Positions 46,680 to 55,750 of a stretch of 64,000 nucleotides of DNA are shown one piece after another. The stretch covers positions 1,491,189-1,555,188 of the forward strand of contig DEVL01000003.1 in assembly GCA_002363385.1 (NCBI GenBank), given 5' to 3'. The DNA comes from Stenotrophomonas maltophilia (lineage in GTDB: Bacteria > Pseudomonadota > Gammaproteobacteria > Xanthomonadales > Xanthomonadaceae). How positions within the stretch are numbered: the first letter of the stretch is position 1; each line of letters begins with the position of its first letter. Under the pieces are notes generated by a model. That model had not been told where the DNA came from. It saw nothing but the letters and a program-made list of their open reading frames with translations, and did no database searches. A program made the translations under genes and the position numbers.

Positions 46680-46955
46680 TCAGCCGAGCTTTTCCTTGAG
46701 CACCCGCTGGATCTCGCTTTCCACCATGCCTTTCATGGCAGAGATCAGGAAGCCAAGCTTGGCGGTGACCTGCACCTGGCCCGGCTGCAGGGCGATCGCG
46801 CCATCCACGCCCGAACCGTTGAAGTTCAGCACATCGCCCACCCAGTTGGACTCCAGGCCGAAACGTTCGGACAGTTTGGCGGCGACTTCCTCGATGGCTT
46901 TGCGCGCATTTTCGGCGGGCAGGGTGTGGGCGTGACGGATATCGATGGTGGACAT
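46680..46955 (-). CDS. Polyhydroxyalkanoic acid system family protein
   Basis: A 91-residue protein of the family named for its genomic association with PHA granule genes (PHA_gran_rgn). It starts MSTIDIRHAHTLP and contains ERFGLESNW and the VTAKLGFLISAMKGMVE segment typical of the family. A CAGGAGG ribosome site fixes the start at 46955 rather than 33 codons upstream. Molecular role unknown. It precedes the phasin gene by 99 bases on the same strand and is divergent from the FHA gene. Confidence 0.82.
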   Translation of the reverse strand: MSTIDIRHAHTLPAENARKAIEEVAAKLSERFGLESNWVGDVLNFNGSGVDGAIALQPGQVQVTAKLGFLISAMKGMVESEIQRVLKEKLG

Positions 46956-47076
46956 ACAGCCTCCTGGCGGACAACGGCGCGGATAGGGGCGTGCATTGTG
47001 CGCATCCTCAGGCACAACTCCAAGGTCTGCGTCACACTTCTTCTTCCCTGACATTCAACCTGCTAGGCTGCGCCGC

Positions 47077-47877
47077 GTGCAGAACCTGCTAGTTCACTTT
47101 ACTCAACGCCAACATCCCGACCAGCCGCTGCGGCCCGGGGTGCAGCGCATCGTGCGTCATGCTTCGGGCACTGTCCGGCTTGGCGATGACACGCCCGGCA
47201 CCTTGCTGCTGGCTCAGTTCTGCCTGGACGACCGTGGCCTGTGGCTGCAGGTCGCCAACGGCATCCGCGGCATCCACGTCAACGGCCGCCCGGTGCGCCG
47301 TATGGCCCTGCTGCGCGCCGGTGACGCGGTCTACGCCGATGGCGTGGAGATGGTGGTGCAGGGCGGTTGCGAGGCCGTCGTCCATGCGCCGCCGCGCAGC
47401 GATGATGGCGGCGACGACCAGCGGCTGTTGCGCGGGGTCGGCGGCCAGCACCACGGGCGCAGCTTCACGCTGGATCGGCCGCGCGTGATCGGGCGGGGAC
47501 CGGACGCGGACATCGTCATCGACGACCCTGCCTTCGCCGAACAGCATGCCCGCCTGGAGCAGCACGGGGAGCGCCTGCTGCTGCGCGACCTGGGCGCCGG
47601 CGAGTCGACGCGGGTCAATGGCGTCACCGTTCGCCATTGCTGGCTGCAGCCGGGCGATCAGCTGGTCTTCGATGCGCAGCACCGCTTTGTGCTCGAAGTC
47701 CCGCACGATGGCCGCAAGCGCATCGTGGTTGAAGAAGAGGACGACGGCTTCGAGGCGCGTCAGCGTCCGGAACCGGTCGCCGTGCCCAAGCGGGTGAGCC
47801 GCTGGCCGTGGCTGCTGGCCAGTGCGTTGCTGCTGGCCGCAGCGCTCAGCGGGCTGCTCTGGTTCGGGGCGAGGTAG
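47077..47877 (+). CDS. FHA-domain protein with C-terminal membrane anchor
   Basis: A 266-residue protein. An N-terminal region (about 1-110) resembles a second, degenerate FHA-like fold (GIHVNGRPVRRMALLRAGD); the clear FHA domain at about 130-210 has RPRVIGRGPDADIVIDDPAF and ...HARLEQ...TRVNGV, the phosphothreonine-binding pattern. A basic/acidic linker leads to a membrane helix (about 242-262), so the domains face the cytoplasm. The GTG start at 47077 is the only sensible one. Its TAG stop lies inside a GTAG-type REP. No kinase gene is adjacent. Confidence 0.83.
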   Translation: MQNLLVHFTQRQHPDQPLRPGVQRIVRHASGTVRLGDDTPGTLLLAQFCLDDRGLWLQVANGIRGIHVNGRPVRRMALLRAGDAVYADGVEMVVQGGCEAVVHAPPRSDDGGDDQRLLRGVGGQHHGRSFTLDRPRVIGRGPDADIVIDDPAFAEQHARLEQHGERLLLRDLGAGESTRVNGVTVRHCWLQPGDQLVFDAQHRFVLEVPHDGRKRIVVEEEDDGFEARQRPEPVAVPKRVSRWPWLLASALLLAAALSGLLWFGAR

Positions 47878-47899
47878 TGCCGGCCGCTGGCCGGCAACC
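47874..47899 (+). repeat. GTAG-type REP (SMAG-like) palindrome
   Basis: GTAGTGCCGGCCGCTGGCCGG followed by CAACC: GTAG head plus perfect GCCGGCC/GGCCGGC hairpin, nearly identical to the element at 37285-37259. It overlaps the end of the FHA gene and provides its stop codon. Confidence 0.85.
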
Positions 47900-48013
47900 A
47901 GGCACGTCCCGCGTGGGCCATTAGATTCGTTTGCAACCAAATTCGCCTTGTCCTGCAAGGCCTAAAGGCTGGTGCGCTGCGGCATACTAGGGGTCTTGCC
48001 CCATAGGTGTGAC

Positions 48014-49099
48014 ATGACGCGCGCGTTCAATTTCAGTGCCGGCCCTGCAACGTTGCCGGAATCGGTCCTGCGCCAGGCGCAGGAAGAGATGTTGGAGTGG
48101 AACGGCGCGGGCGCCTCCATTGTCGAAATGAGCCATCGCGGCCCGGAGTTCATGGCCGTTGCCGCCCAGGCCGACGCCGATCTGCGGCGCCTGATCGGCA
48201 TCCCGGACGACTATGCGGTGCTGTTCCTGGCCGGTGGCGCAACCACCCAGCAGGCCCTGCTCGCACTCAACTTCGCCCAGCCCGGCCAGACCGTGGATTA
48301 CGTGGTCACCGGCCACTGGGGCAAGACCGCGATCAAGCAGGTCAGCCCGTACGTCACGGTCAACGTCGCCGCCAGCAGCGAGGCCAACAGCTTCCACGAC
48401 ATCCCGGCGCGCGACGGTTGGCAGCTCTCCGATGACGCGGCCTACGTGCACATCACCGCCAACGAAACCATCCACGGGGTCGAGTTCCGTGACACCCCGG
48501 ACGTGGGCGCTGTGCCGCTGTTCGCCGATTTCAGCTCCTCGATCGCCAGCGAGCCGCTGGATGTCAGCAGGTACGGCGTGATCTATGCCGGCGCGCAGAA
48601 GAACCTCGGCCCGGTCGGTGTGTCGGTGGTGATCGTGCGCCGCGACCTGCTCGAGCGCAGTGGCCAGCCGCGCGCGGACATCTTCGATTACCGCTCGCAC
48701 GTCGCCCGCGATTCCATGCTCAACACCCCGCCCACCTGGAACTGGTACCTGGCCGGCCTGGTGTTCCAGTGGATGCTGGCCGAAGGCGGCGTGGAGGAAT
48801 TCGCGCGCCGCAACGCAGTCAAGTCGGGCCTGATCTACGGGGCGATCGACCAGTCCGGCGGCTTCTACCGCAATGAGGTCGTGCCGGCCGCACGCTCGCG
48901 CATGAACATCCCGTTCTTCCTGCCCGACGACACGCTCAATGCGCGTTTTGTCAGTGAATCCAAGGCGGCCGGCCTGCTGGCGCTGAAGGGCCACAAGGCG
49001 GTCGGCGGCATCCGCGCCTCGCTGTACAACGCCATGCCGGTGGAGGGCGCGCAGGCGCTGGCCGCCTTCATGCGCGATTTCCAGCAACGCAACGGCTGA
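48014..49099 (+). CDS. serC: Phosphoserine aminotransferase
   Basis: PLP enzyme making phosphoserine from 3-phosphohydroxypyruvate; also used in pyridoxal phosphate synthesis. The 361-residue protein opens MTRAFNFSAGPATLP, has the phosphate-binding GGATTQ segment near residue 75 and the PLP lysine in GAQKNLGPVG (near residue 198). pheA follows 51 bases later, then aroA, a common proteobacterial order linking serine and aromatic amino-acid synthesis. Confidence 0.97.
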   Translation: MTRAFNFSAGPATLPESVLRQAQEEMLEWNGAGASIVEMSHRGPEFMAVAAQADADLRRLIGIPDDYAVLFLAGGATTQQALLALNFAQPGQTVDYVVTGHWGKTAIKQVSPYVTVNVAASSEANSFHDIPARDGWQLSDDAAYVHITANETIHGVEFRDTPDVGAVPLFADFSSSIASEPLDVSRYGVIYAGAQKNLGPVGVSVVIVRRDLLERSGQPRADIFDYRSHVARDSMLNTPPTWNWYLAGLVFQWMLAEGGVEEFARRNAVKSGLIYGAIDQSGGFYRNEVVPAARSRMNIPFFLPDDTLNARFVSESKAAGLLALKGHKAVGGIRASLYNAMPVEGAQALAAFMRDFQQRNG

Positions 49100-49150
49100 A
49101 GAATTCGTTTTTCCCGGGGCGCTCGCCGCCCCACTGCAATTGGAACCCAG

Positions 49151-50347
49151 ATGGCCACCAAACCCGCCAAGCCCAAGGCTGCCAAGCCGGCACCGACCCC
49201 GCCCAAGGCGGCTGCCCCCGCGAAGAAGGCCAAGGCCGCCAAGCGCGATGCCGCGCCGGCGGTTGCCGCGCCCGTGCTGTCGGATGTGCGCGCCAAGATC
49301 GACCATATCGACCGCAGCATCCAGGCGCTGATCGCCGAGCGCGCGAACTTCGCCCACCAGGTCGGCAAGGCCAAGGGCAAGCTCGCTGCCGCCGTGGATT
49401 ACTACCGCCCCGAGCGCGAAGCGCAGGTGCTGCGCATGGTGGTGGACCGCAACGAGGGCCCGCTCAGCGATGAAGTGCTGGTCCACGTCTACCGCGAAAT
49501 CATGTCGGCCTGCCTGGCCCAGCAGGAGCCGTTGAAGATCGGCTACCTCGGTCCGGAAGGCACCTTCAGCCAGCAGGCCGTGCTCAAGCATTTCGGGCGC
49601 TCGGCGCTGGGGCTGCCGCTGGCCAGCATCGAAGAAGTCTTCCAGGAAGTGGAAGCGGGCAACGCTGATTTCGGCGTGGTGCCAGTGGAGAATTCGGGGC
49701 AGGGCACCATCCAGATCACGCTGGACATGTTCCTGACCTCCAACCTGAAGATCTGCGGCGAAGTGGAACTGCGCGTGCAGCAGTACCTGATGTCGCGCAG
49801 TGGCCGGCTGGAGGATGTCGAGCGTGTCTACGGCCACCCGCAGTCGTTCATGCAGACCTCCTCGTGGCTGCGGGCCAATCTGCCCAAGGCCGAGAAGGTG
49901 CCGGTCTCCAGCAATGCCGAAGGTGCGCGCCGCGCGCGCAATGCCGATGACGCCGCCGCGATCGGTGGCGAAAGTGCGGGGCATGTGTACGGCCTGAAGA
50001 AGGTGGTGACCAAGCCGATCCAGAACGATGCGGACAACACCACGCGCTTCCTGGTGATCGGCCGCAACATCTTCCCGACCTCCGGCCACGACCGCACCTC
50101 GGTGCTGGTGTTCATCCACGACAAGCCCGGTGCACTGTTCGATGTGCTCAGCCCGTTCGCGCGGCACGGCATCAGCATGAACCGGATCGAGTCGCGCCCC
50201 TCGCACAACGCCAAGTGGGAGTACGGCTTCTTCATCGATCTGGCCGGCCATGTCGAGGACGAGGCGATGCAGGCGGCGCTGGCCGAACTGAAAGCCCACT
50301 CGGCGCAGATCAAGATCCTCGGCTCCTATCCTGTCGCCGTGCCCTGA
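49151..50347 (+). CDS. pheA: Chorismate mutase / prephenate dehydratase
   Basis: Bifunctional enzyme converting chorismate to phenylpyruvate for phenylalanine synthesis. The 398-residue protein has an AroQ-type mutase domain (about 42-130), the prephenate dehydratase domain (about 130-310; GYLGPEGTFSQQA, VPVENSGQGTI, NDADNTTRFLVI) and a C-terminal ACT domain (about 315-395; HDKPGALFDVL, ESRP) that binds phenylalanine for feedback control. Unusual is a 40-residue N-terminal extension made almost entirely of Ala, Lys and Pro. It lies between serC and aroA. Confidence 0.95.
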   Translation: MATKPAKPKAAKPAPTPPKAAAPAKKAKAAKRDAAPAVAAPVLSDVRAKIDHIDRSIQALIAERANFAHQVGKAKGKLAAAVDYYRPEREAQVLRMVVDRNEGPLSDEVLVHVYREIMSACLAQQEPLKIGYLGPEGTFSQQAVLKHFGRSALGLPLASIEEVFQEVEAGNADFGVVPVENSGQGTIQITLDMFLTSNLKICGEVELRVQQYLMSRSGRLEDVERVYGHPQSFMQTSSWLRANLPKAEKVPVSSNAEGARRARNADDAAAIGGESAGHVYGLKKVVTKPIQNDADNTTRFLVIGRNIFPTSGHDRTSVLVFIHDKPGALFDVLSPFARHGISMNRIESRPSHNAKWEYGFFIDLAGHVEDEAMQAALAELKAHSAQIKILGSYPVAVP

Positions 50348-50354
50348 TCCGATC

Positions 50355-50380
50355 GGCGTAGCCGCCTCGCGCGCTACGCC
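50355..50380. repeat. Hairpin between pheA and aroA
   Basis: GGCGTAGC (50355-50362) and GCTACGCC (50373-50380) form an eight-base-pair stem seven bases after the pheA stop. There is no T run; it may be an RNA processing or attenuation signal, or an unrelated palindrome. Confidence 0.4.
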
Positions 50381-50464
50381 CGGCCCGGCGCCTGTGTGGG
50401 CGCCGCGGCCCCTCCCGCACACCGTTGCATCGCCGCCGTGGCGGCCTGCCTCAAAGGATTTCCG

Positions 50465-51778
50465 ATGACCGCATCTCCGTACTGGATCGCCCATAAGGGC
50501 CAGCCCCTGCAGGGCAGCCTGACCATTCCCGGCGACAAGTCCGTCTCGCACCGCTCGGTGATGTTTGCCGCGCTGGCCGATGGCGTGTCGCGCATCGATG
50601 GCTTCCTGGAAGGCGAAGACACCCGCGCCACCGCCGCGATTTTCTCGCAGATGGGCGTGCGCATTGAAACGCCGTCGCCCTCCCAGCGCATCGTGCACGG
50701 CGTCGGCGTGGATGGCCTGAAGGCGCCAAGCGCCCCGCTGGACTGCGGCAATGCGGGCACCGGCATGCGCCTGCTGGCCGGTCTGCTGGCTGCGCAGCCG
50801 TTTGATTCGGTGATGGTCGGCGATGAATCGCTGTCGCGCCGCCCGATGCGTCGCGTGACCGGGCCACTGGCCGAGATGGGCGCGAAGATCGATACCGAGG
50901 CCGATGGCACCCCGCCGCTGCGCGTGCATGGCGGCCAGGCGCTGCACGGCATCACGTTCGCCTCGCCGGTGGCCAGCGCGCAGGTCAAATCCGCCGTGCT
51001 GCTGGCCGGGCTGTATGCCGATGGCGAAACCTCGGTCACCGAGCCGCACCCCACCCGCGATTACAGCGAGCGCATGCTGCGCGCGTTCGGCGTGGAGATC
51101 GAGTTCTCTCCGGGCAAGGCACGCCTGCGTGGCGGCCAGCGCCTGCGCCCGACCGATATCGTGGTGCCGGCCGATTTCTCCTCGGCGGCGTTCTTCCTGG
51201 TGGCGGCGAGCGTCATCCCGGGTTCCGAACTGCGCCTGCGCGCGGTGGGGCTCAACCCGCGCCGTACCGGGCTGCTGGCGGCGCTGCGCCTGATGGGCGC
51301 GGACATCACCGAAGAGAACCATGCCGAGCAGGGCGGGGAAGCGGTGGCCGATCTGGTGGTGCGCTACGCACCGCTGCACGGTGCTGAAATTCCCGAAGCG
51401 CTGGTGCCGGACATGATCGATGAGTTCCCGGCGTTGTTCGTCGCGGCGGCAGCGGCGCAGGGCAACACGGTGGTGCGCGGTGCGGCCGAATTGCGGGTCA
51501 AGGAATCGGATCGTCTGGCCGCAATGGCAACCGGTCTGCGGACCTTGGGCGTGCAGGTGGATGAAACCGATGATGGCGCCACGATCCACGGCGGCGCCGT
51601 GCTGGGCAGCGGCACCATCGAAAGTCACGGCGATCACCGCATCGCGATGGCTTTCGCGATTGCCGGCCAGCTCAGCAGTGGTCAAGTGCGCGTCAATGAC
51701 ATCGCCAACGTGGCGACCTCGTTCCCGGACTTCGATGGCCTGGCGACCGGTGCGGGCTTCGGGCTTCGCGCCGGCTGA
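50465..51778 (+). CDS. aroA: 3-phosphoshikimate 1-carboxyvinyltransferase
   Basis: EPSP synthase, sixth step of the shikimate pathway. The 437-residue protein has PGDKSVSHR near residue 21, CGNAGTGMRLL near 96, GDESLSRRPMRRV near 119 and ESDRLAAMA near 347. By eye the order of motifs is nearer to the CP4-type (class II) branch than to E. coli AroA, but it keeps Gly in NAGTG. The start MTASPYWIAHKG has an AAAGGA ribosome site; an in-frame upstream start would add 23 unlikely residues. Confidence 0.96.
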   Translation: MTASPYWIAHKGQPLQGSLTIPGDKSVSHRSVMFAALADGVSRIDGFLEGEDTRATAAIFSQMGVRIETPSPSQRIVHGVGVDGLKAPSAPLDCGNAGTGMRLLAGLLAAQPFDSVMVGDESLSRRPMRRVTGPLAEMGAKIDTEADGTPPLRVHGGQALHGITFASPVASAQVKSAVLLAGLYADGETSVTEPHPTRDYSERMLRAFGVEIEFSPGKARLRGGQRLRPTDIVVPADFSSAAFFLVAASVIPGSELRLRAVGLNPRRTGLLAALRLMGADITEENHAEQGGEAVADLVVRYAPLHGAEIPEALVPDMIDEFPALFVAAAAAQGNTVVRGAAELRVKESDRLAAMATGLRTLGVQVDETDDGATIHGGAVLGSGTIESHGDHRIAMAFAIAGQLSSGQVRVNDIANVATSFPDFDGLATGAGFGLRAG

Positions 51779-51800
51779 CGCATTTCTCGCGTGGCGCAGA

Positions 51801-51828
51801 AAAAGGGAGGCCATTGGCCTCCCTTTTC
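51801..51828. terminator. Bidirectional terminator between aroA and tonB-like gene
   Basis: AAAAGGGAGGCCA / TGGCCTCCCTTTT stem with T runs on both strands, lying between the convergent aroA (ends 51778) and the TonB-like gene (ends 51851). Confidence 0.88.
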
Positions 51829-51850
51829 GTTCCCGCCTCAGCGCATCACC

Positions 51851-52429
51851 CTAGCGCTCGGTACGGAAATCCACCGGCACGCGCACCACGCTGGCCACGG
51901 CGCGGCCATTGTTCATGGCCGGCTCGAACTTCCAGTCGCGCACGGTGGTCAGCACGGCGCGATCCAGATCGCGGTCACGCGTGCCGGTGCGCTGCACGAT
52001 GCTCGCATCGGTCACCTGACCGCGGGTATCCACGTTGAGGCTGGCCACCACGCTGCCCTGCACACCGCTACGCAGCGCAGTGCGCGGGTAGGCCGGCTTG
52101 GCGTTGCTCGCCAGCGGGCGGGCCTCACGGTTACGCACGGCCGGCGTTGCCTTGCGCTGCTCCGCGGCCGGTGCCGCCTGGCGCGCTGCCGGGGCAGGCG
52201 CGGTGGCAACAGGGGCGGTCTCGGTGGCCGGCAGCATGCGCTGACCCACTGGCGCGTCATTCGTATCGCCCGGGGTGGCATAACGCAGCCACACCAGCGC
52301 CGCGGCGAACATCGCCACGATCAAGGCCACCCACAACCAGGGCGACGTACGGCGATGGTGGGGTTCATCGATCACGTCGCGCTGATGCTGCGGCGAGCGG
52401 GGCATGTCCGGGGCATGGGTAACACTCAT
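51851..52429 (-). CDS. TonB-like energy transducer (second copy)
   Basis: A 192-residue TonB-family protein with a cytoplasmic N-terminus, one membrane helix (about 30-50), an Ala/Pro-rich periplasmic linker and a C-terminal TonB domain (KPAYPRTALRSGVQGSV, about residues 108-190). The start MSVTHAPDM has an AGGAGT ribosome site; an upstream ATG nine codons earlier is possible. It transfers proton-motive energy from ExbBD to outer-membrane receptors. No exbB/exbD are near. It follows the other tonB-like gene by 148 bases, in which a GCCGCC/GGCGGC hairpin lies (about 52558-52574). Confidence 0.85.
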   Translation of the reverse strand: MSVTHAPDMPRSPQHQRDVIDEPHHRRTSPWLWVALIVAMFAAALVWLRYATPGDTNDAPVGQRMLPATETAPVATAPAPAARQAAPAAEQRKATPAVRNREARPLASNAKPAYPRTALRSGVQGSVVASLNVDTRGQVTDASIVQRTGTRDRDLDRAVLTTVRDWKFEPAMNNGRAVASVVRVPVDFRTER

Positions 52430-52577
52430 GGCTGACTCCTGGTGTCGATGTGACACCCGCAGTCTTGCCCGGACACGGTTGCGGATGTGTCAGCGCACCG
52501 TCAACGCGACGACTGCATTCCCATCGGGGTTCAGTTTGCTGAGCCGTTGCCAAATCGCCGCCCTCGGCGGCGAACGC

Positions 52578-53213
52578 TTACTGGGGCGTGAAGTCGAACG
52601 GGACTTCCAGGCTGCCAGGCACCGGTACGCCGTTGTTCTGCGCCGGCTGGAAGCGCCAACGGCGCACTGCATCGGAGGCCGTACGGTCAAGGTCACGTGA
52701 ACCGCTGCGCTGGATCAGCGTCACGGCCGAGGGATAGCCAGTGGCGTCCACATCCACGCGCACCACCACCGTGCCGCGATCACCGCGGCGCAATGCGGCC
52801 GGCGGGTAACTCGGCGGCGGAGACTGGTCGGCAATCGGCTGCGGGCGATCGGATGGCGCCATCGCCGTGGGGGCCGCCGGTGCAACGGGCGCAGCAGGGG
52901 CGGCCGGCGGTGGCGGCGGGGCCGTCTCCACCAGCTGCGGCTTCTCTTCATTGGCCGGCGGGGCCTTGGCATCAGGCATGTCGCTGGAGCCGGCAGCAGC
53001 GGCCAGCGGCTCGGGCAGCGGCACCACCTCGGCCACCTGGGCAGGGGTCTGCGCGGCCGGGTCGGCCTTGTAGAACTCGTTGTTGCGGCTGCTCAGCCAC
53101 ACCACCAGAAACAGCAGCAGGCCGACGCCGAAGGCGATCGCGGCGATCATGAGGCTGCGGCGGGGCAGATGGAAGGTGATGTTCTTGCCAGAAGTCGAGC
53201 GGGAAGCAGACAT
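52578..53213 (-). CDS. TonB-like energy transducer (first copy)
   Basis: A 211-residue TonB-family protein: short cytoplasmic N-terminus, a membrane helix (about 21-42), a proline/alanine-rich linker (about 70-125) and a TonB domain from about residue 130 (PPPSYPPAALRRGDRGTVVV to VPFDFTPQ). The domain shares the pattern YP..ALR.G..G.V.V and DLDR with the neighbouring copy, so the pair probably arose by duplication. Divergent from serS. It may serve the TonB-dependent receptor in this window or others elsewhere. Confidence 0.86.
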   Translation of the reverse strand: MSASRSTSGKNITFHLPRRSLMIAAIAFGVGLLLFLVVWLSSRNNEFYKADPAAQTPAQVAEVVPLPEPLAAAAGSSDMPDAKAPPANEEKPQLVETAPPPPPAAPAAPVAPAAPTAMAPSDRPQPIADQSPPPSYPPAALRRGDRGTVVVRVDVDATGYPSAVTLIQRSGSRDLDRTASDAVRRWRFQPAQNNGVPVPGSLEVPFDFTPQ

Positions 53214-53325
53214 GGGGCATACCGTATGGATCACCGCGATTCTGCCACGCCCGGGATGAACCGGCGGCAGAAAAGCGCATAACAGGCGATAATCCCCCTC
53301 CGAATCCGTAGACCCCTCTGCCGCC

Positions 53326-54606
53326 ATGCTCGATCCAGCCCTGCTCCGCCAACAGCCCGCCGACCTTGCCGAACGCCTGCGCTCCTCGCGCGGTTTCGAG
53401 CTGGATGTCTCCGGGCTGGAGTCGCTGGAAGCCGATCGCAAGCGCATCCAGGTGCGCACGCAGGAGCTGCAGAGCCTGCGCAACAGCCGTTCCAAGGCCA
53501 TCGGCCAGGCCAAAGCCAAGGGCGAAGACGTCTCGGCGATCATGGCCGAAGTGGCCGCGTTCGCCGATGAGCTGAAGGCCTCGGAAGTGGCTCTGGATGA
53601 GCTGCGCGAGAAGATCGAAGCGATCGCGCTGGGCATTCCGAACCTCCCCGCCGAGGATGTGCCGGCCGGCAAGGACGAGTCGGAGAATGTCGAGCAGAAG
53701 CGCTGGGGCACCCCGCGCGCGTTCGATTTCCCGGTGCTGGACCATGTCGAGCTGGGCGCCCGCAACCGCTGGCTGGATGGTGAGACCGCCGCCAAGCTGT
53801 CCGGCTCGCGTTTCACCGTGCTGCGTGGCCCGATCGCGCGCCTGCACCGTGCGCTGGCGCAGTTCATGCTCGACCTGCACACCGGCGAGCATGGCTATGA
53901 AGAAACCAATGTGCCGGCGCTGGTCAATGCCGAGTCGCTGCGAGGCACCAGCCAGCTGCCGAAGTTCGAGGACGATCTGTTCAAGACCGCTGTGGGCGAG
54001 TCCACGCGCTACCTGATCCCGACTTCGGAAGTGCCGCTGACCAACATCGTGCGCGATGAGATCATCGATGCCGAGCAGCTGCCCCTGCGCATGACCGCCC
54101 ATTCGCTGTGCTTCCGTGCCGAAGCCGGCAGCGGTGGTCGGGACGTGCGCGGCATGATCCGCCAGCACCAGTTCGAGAAGGTGGAACTGGTCGCCGCATG
54201 CACCCCGGCGCAGAGCGACGAAGAACATCAGCGCATGACCCGCTGTGCGGAGGTCGTGCTGGAAAAGCTCGGCCTGCCGTACCGCAAGGTGCTGCTGTGC
54301 ACCGGCGACATGGGCTTCTCGGCCATCAAGACCTACGACCTGGAAGTGTGGCTGCCCTCGCAGGACACCTACCGCGAGATTTCCTCGTGCTCGAACTGCG
54401 GTGATTTCCAGGCGCGCCGCATGCAGGCCCGCTGGCGCAACCCGGAAACCAGCAAGCCCGAGCTGCTGCACACGCTCAATGGTTCCGGCGTGGCGGTCGG
54501 CCGCGCGATGATCGCGGTGATGGAGAACTACCAGAATGCCGACGGCAGCATTACCGTGCCGGACGTGTTGAAGCCGTACATGGGTGGCGTTGAAACCATC
54601 GGTTGA
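53326..54606 (+). CDS. serS: Seryl-tRNA synthetase
   Basis: Charges all serine tRNAs, including the tRNA-Ser(UGA) at 57606. The 426-residue protein has the N-terminal helical arm that grips the long variable arm of tRNA-Ser (about residues 28-100) and a class II core with motif 2 FRAEAGSGGRDVRGMIRQHQF (in two parts, near 263-283) and motif 3 NGSGVAVGRAMIA near 385. Divergent from the tonB-like pair; a strong terminator follows. Confidence 0.97.
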   Translation: MLDPALLRQQPADLAERLRSSRGFELDVSGLESLEADRKRIQVRTQELQSLRNSRSKAIGQAKAKGEDVSAIMAEVAAFADELKASEVALDELREKIEAIALGIPNLPAEDVPAGKDESENVEQKRWGTPRAFDFPVLDHVELGARNRWLDGETAAKLSGSRFTVLRGPIARLHRALAQFMLDLHTGEHGYEETNVPALVNAESLRGTSQLPKFEDDLFKTAVGESTRYLIPTSEVPLTNIVRDEIIDAEQLPLRMTAHSLCFRAEAGSGGRDVRGMIRQHQFEKVELVAACTPAQSDEEHQRMTRCAEVVLEKLGLPYRKVLLCTGDMGFSAIKTYDLEVWLPSQDTYREISSCSNCGDFQARRMQARWRNPETSKPELLHTLNGSGVAVGRAMIAVMENYQNADGSITVPDVLKPYMGGVETIG

Positions 54607-55004
54607 TCCAGCGCTGTGACCGTATGAAAAAAACCCGCCGAAAGGCGGGTTTTTTGTTGGCACCCGGGGCGCCATCGGCGCCCATGCGGATGGATCCGTC
54701 TACAAAGGGCCCAGCTTACCGGCCATGCATCGAACGCCGTAGGGCTGAACGCGTCAGTTGAATGGCTTCCCGGAAAGCGCTCACGCATGTCGGATATTGC
54801 AGCGATGCAATGTGGGCGAAGTGACCAGTCGTGACGCGTAGCGCGACGCGATCTCCAACAACCGCCGCGTGGACGACGCGGCATGGCGCCAGTACGGGTC
54901 AGGCGAGCGGCAGGGTCGGCAGGATGAGATGTGATCGGCGCCCATTTCCGGCGCCACGGAGCAGACAGGCTGAGCGCTGATATCCACTTCCTACAGGACG
55001 CCCC
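54607..55004. other. Intergenic region serS to OB-fold gene
   Basis: Besides the serS terminator this 398-base gap has small GGCGCC-type palindromes (about 54668-54684 and 54935-54955). I see no gene, no RNA gene and no convincing promoter. Confidence 0.5.
54627..54656 (+). terminator. Rho-independent terminator of serS
   Basis: AAAAAACCCGCC-GAAA-GGCGGGTTTTTT: a perfect stem with a GAAA loop and T run, 20 bases after the serS stop. Confidence 0.95.
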
Positions 55005-55652
55005 GTGAACAAAGCGGCCGCACCCCTCCCATCCTCCAATCCTGCCGGAATCGCCGCGTGGCTGATGCTGGGCATCGCCTGGTTGTGCTTCCTGATCCCG
55101 TTCCCTGGGCTGGGCATCGTGGTTGGCTGGCCACTCAATCTGGTGGCCTTCATTCTGGCGGTCGTTGCGATGGCCAAGGGAGGCGCAGGCAAGGGAATTG
55201 TCCAGCTTCTGCTGTCGTTGATCGTGTCGCCGCTGGTGTACTTCGTGGTGGTCGTGGTCTTCGCGGGCGCCATCGGAGCGATGAGCCAGCCCTCTGCCGA
55301 GATCCGTGCCGACCCGGACAGCGCAACCGAAACGGCTACAGCGCAGGCCGCTGCCGTGGAAGTTGCGGCGCGCCAGCTGTATCTGGACTATCAGGCCAAT
55401 GAGGTCGCGGCGGACGTCCTCTACAAGGGCAAGCCACTGCTGATCGCCGGCGAAGTGGCGATGATCCAGACGGATCTGCTGGATCAACCGCAGGTCCACC
55501 TGAAAGCCGGACCCACCGAGCAGGTGATGATTTCCGGCCTCTCCAAAGATGAGGCGGCAGGACTCAGCAAGGGCGACGCCGTGATTGTGGCCTGCACGGG
55601 CAATGGCATGATGCTGGGCTCACCGGTCACGCGGGACTGTGAGCTTCAGTAA
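55005..55652 (+). CDS. Membrane protein with tRNA_anti-like OB fold
   Basis: A 215-residue protein. Its first 95 residues hold three or four hydrophobic segments (about 13-33, 36-58, 62-95), and the remainder (LYLDYQANEVAADVLYKGKPLLIAGEV to the end) matches the tRNA_anti-like domain, an OB fold found in membrane proteins and lipoproteins with no established ligand. The GTG start is preceded by CAGGAC. Convergent with azoR. Function unknown. Confidence 0.72.
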   Translation: MNKAAAPLPSSNPAGIAAWLMLGIAWLCFLIPFPGLGIVVGWPLNLVAFILAVVAMAKGGAGKGIVQLLLSLIVSPLVYFVVVVVFAGAIGAMSQPSAEIRADPDSATETATAQAAAVEVAARQLYLDYQANEVAADVLYKGKPLLIAGEVAMIQTDLLDQPQVHLKAGPTEQVMISGLSKDEAAGLSKGDAVIVACTGNGMMLGSPVTRDCELQ

Positions 55653-55664
55653 GGCGGGCCGTTG

Positions 55665-55693
55665 AAAAAAAGATGGCCCCGAACGGGGCCATC
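55665..55693 (-). terminator. Terminator of azoR
   Basis: GATGGCCCC-GAAC... reads on the minus strand as a GATGGCCCC/GGGGCCATC hairpin followed by TTTTTT, about 60 bases after the azoR stop. Confidence 0.85.
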
Positions 55694-55750
55694 CGTGCCA
55701 CATCCACACCGTCACGACGAGGGGGAGGGAACGGTGTGGGTTGCGGCGGC

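Noticed and set aside
47987..51814. 1275-codon minus-strand frame opposite serC, pheA and aroA
   Set aside because: No start signals or family motifs; composition typical of antisense frames at high GC.
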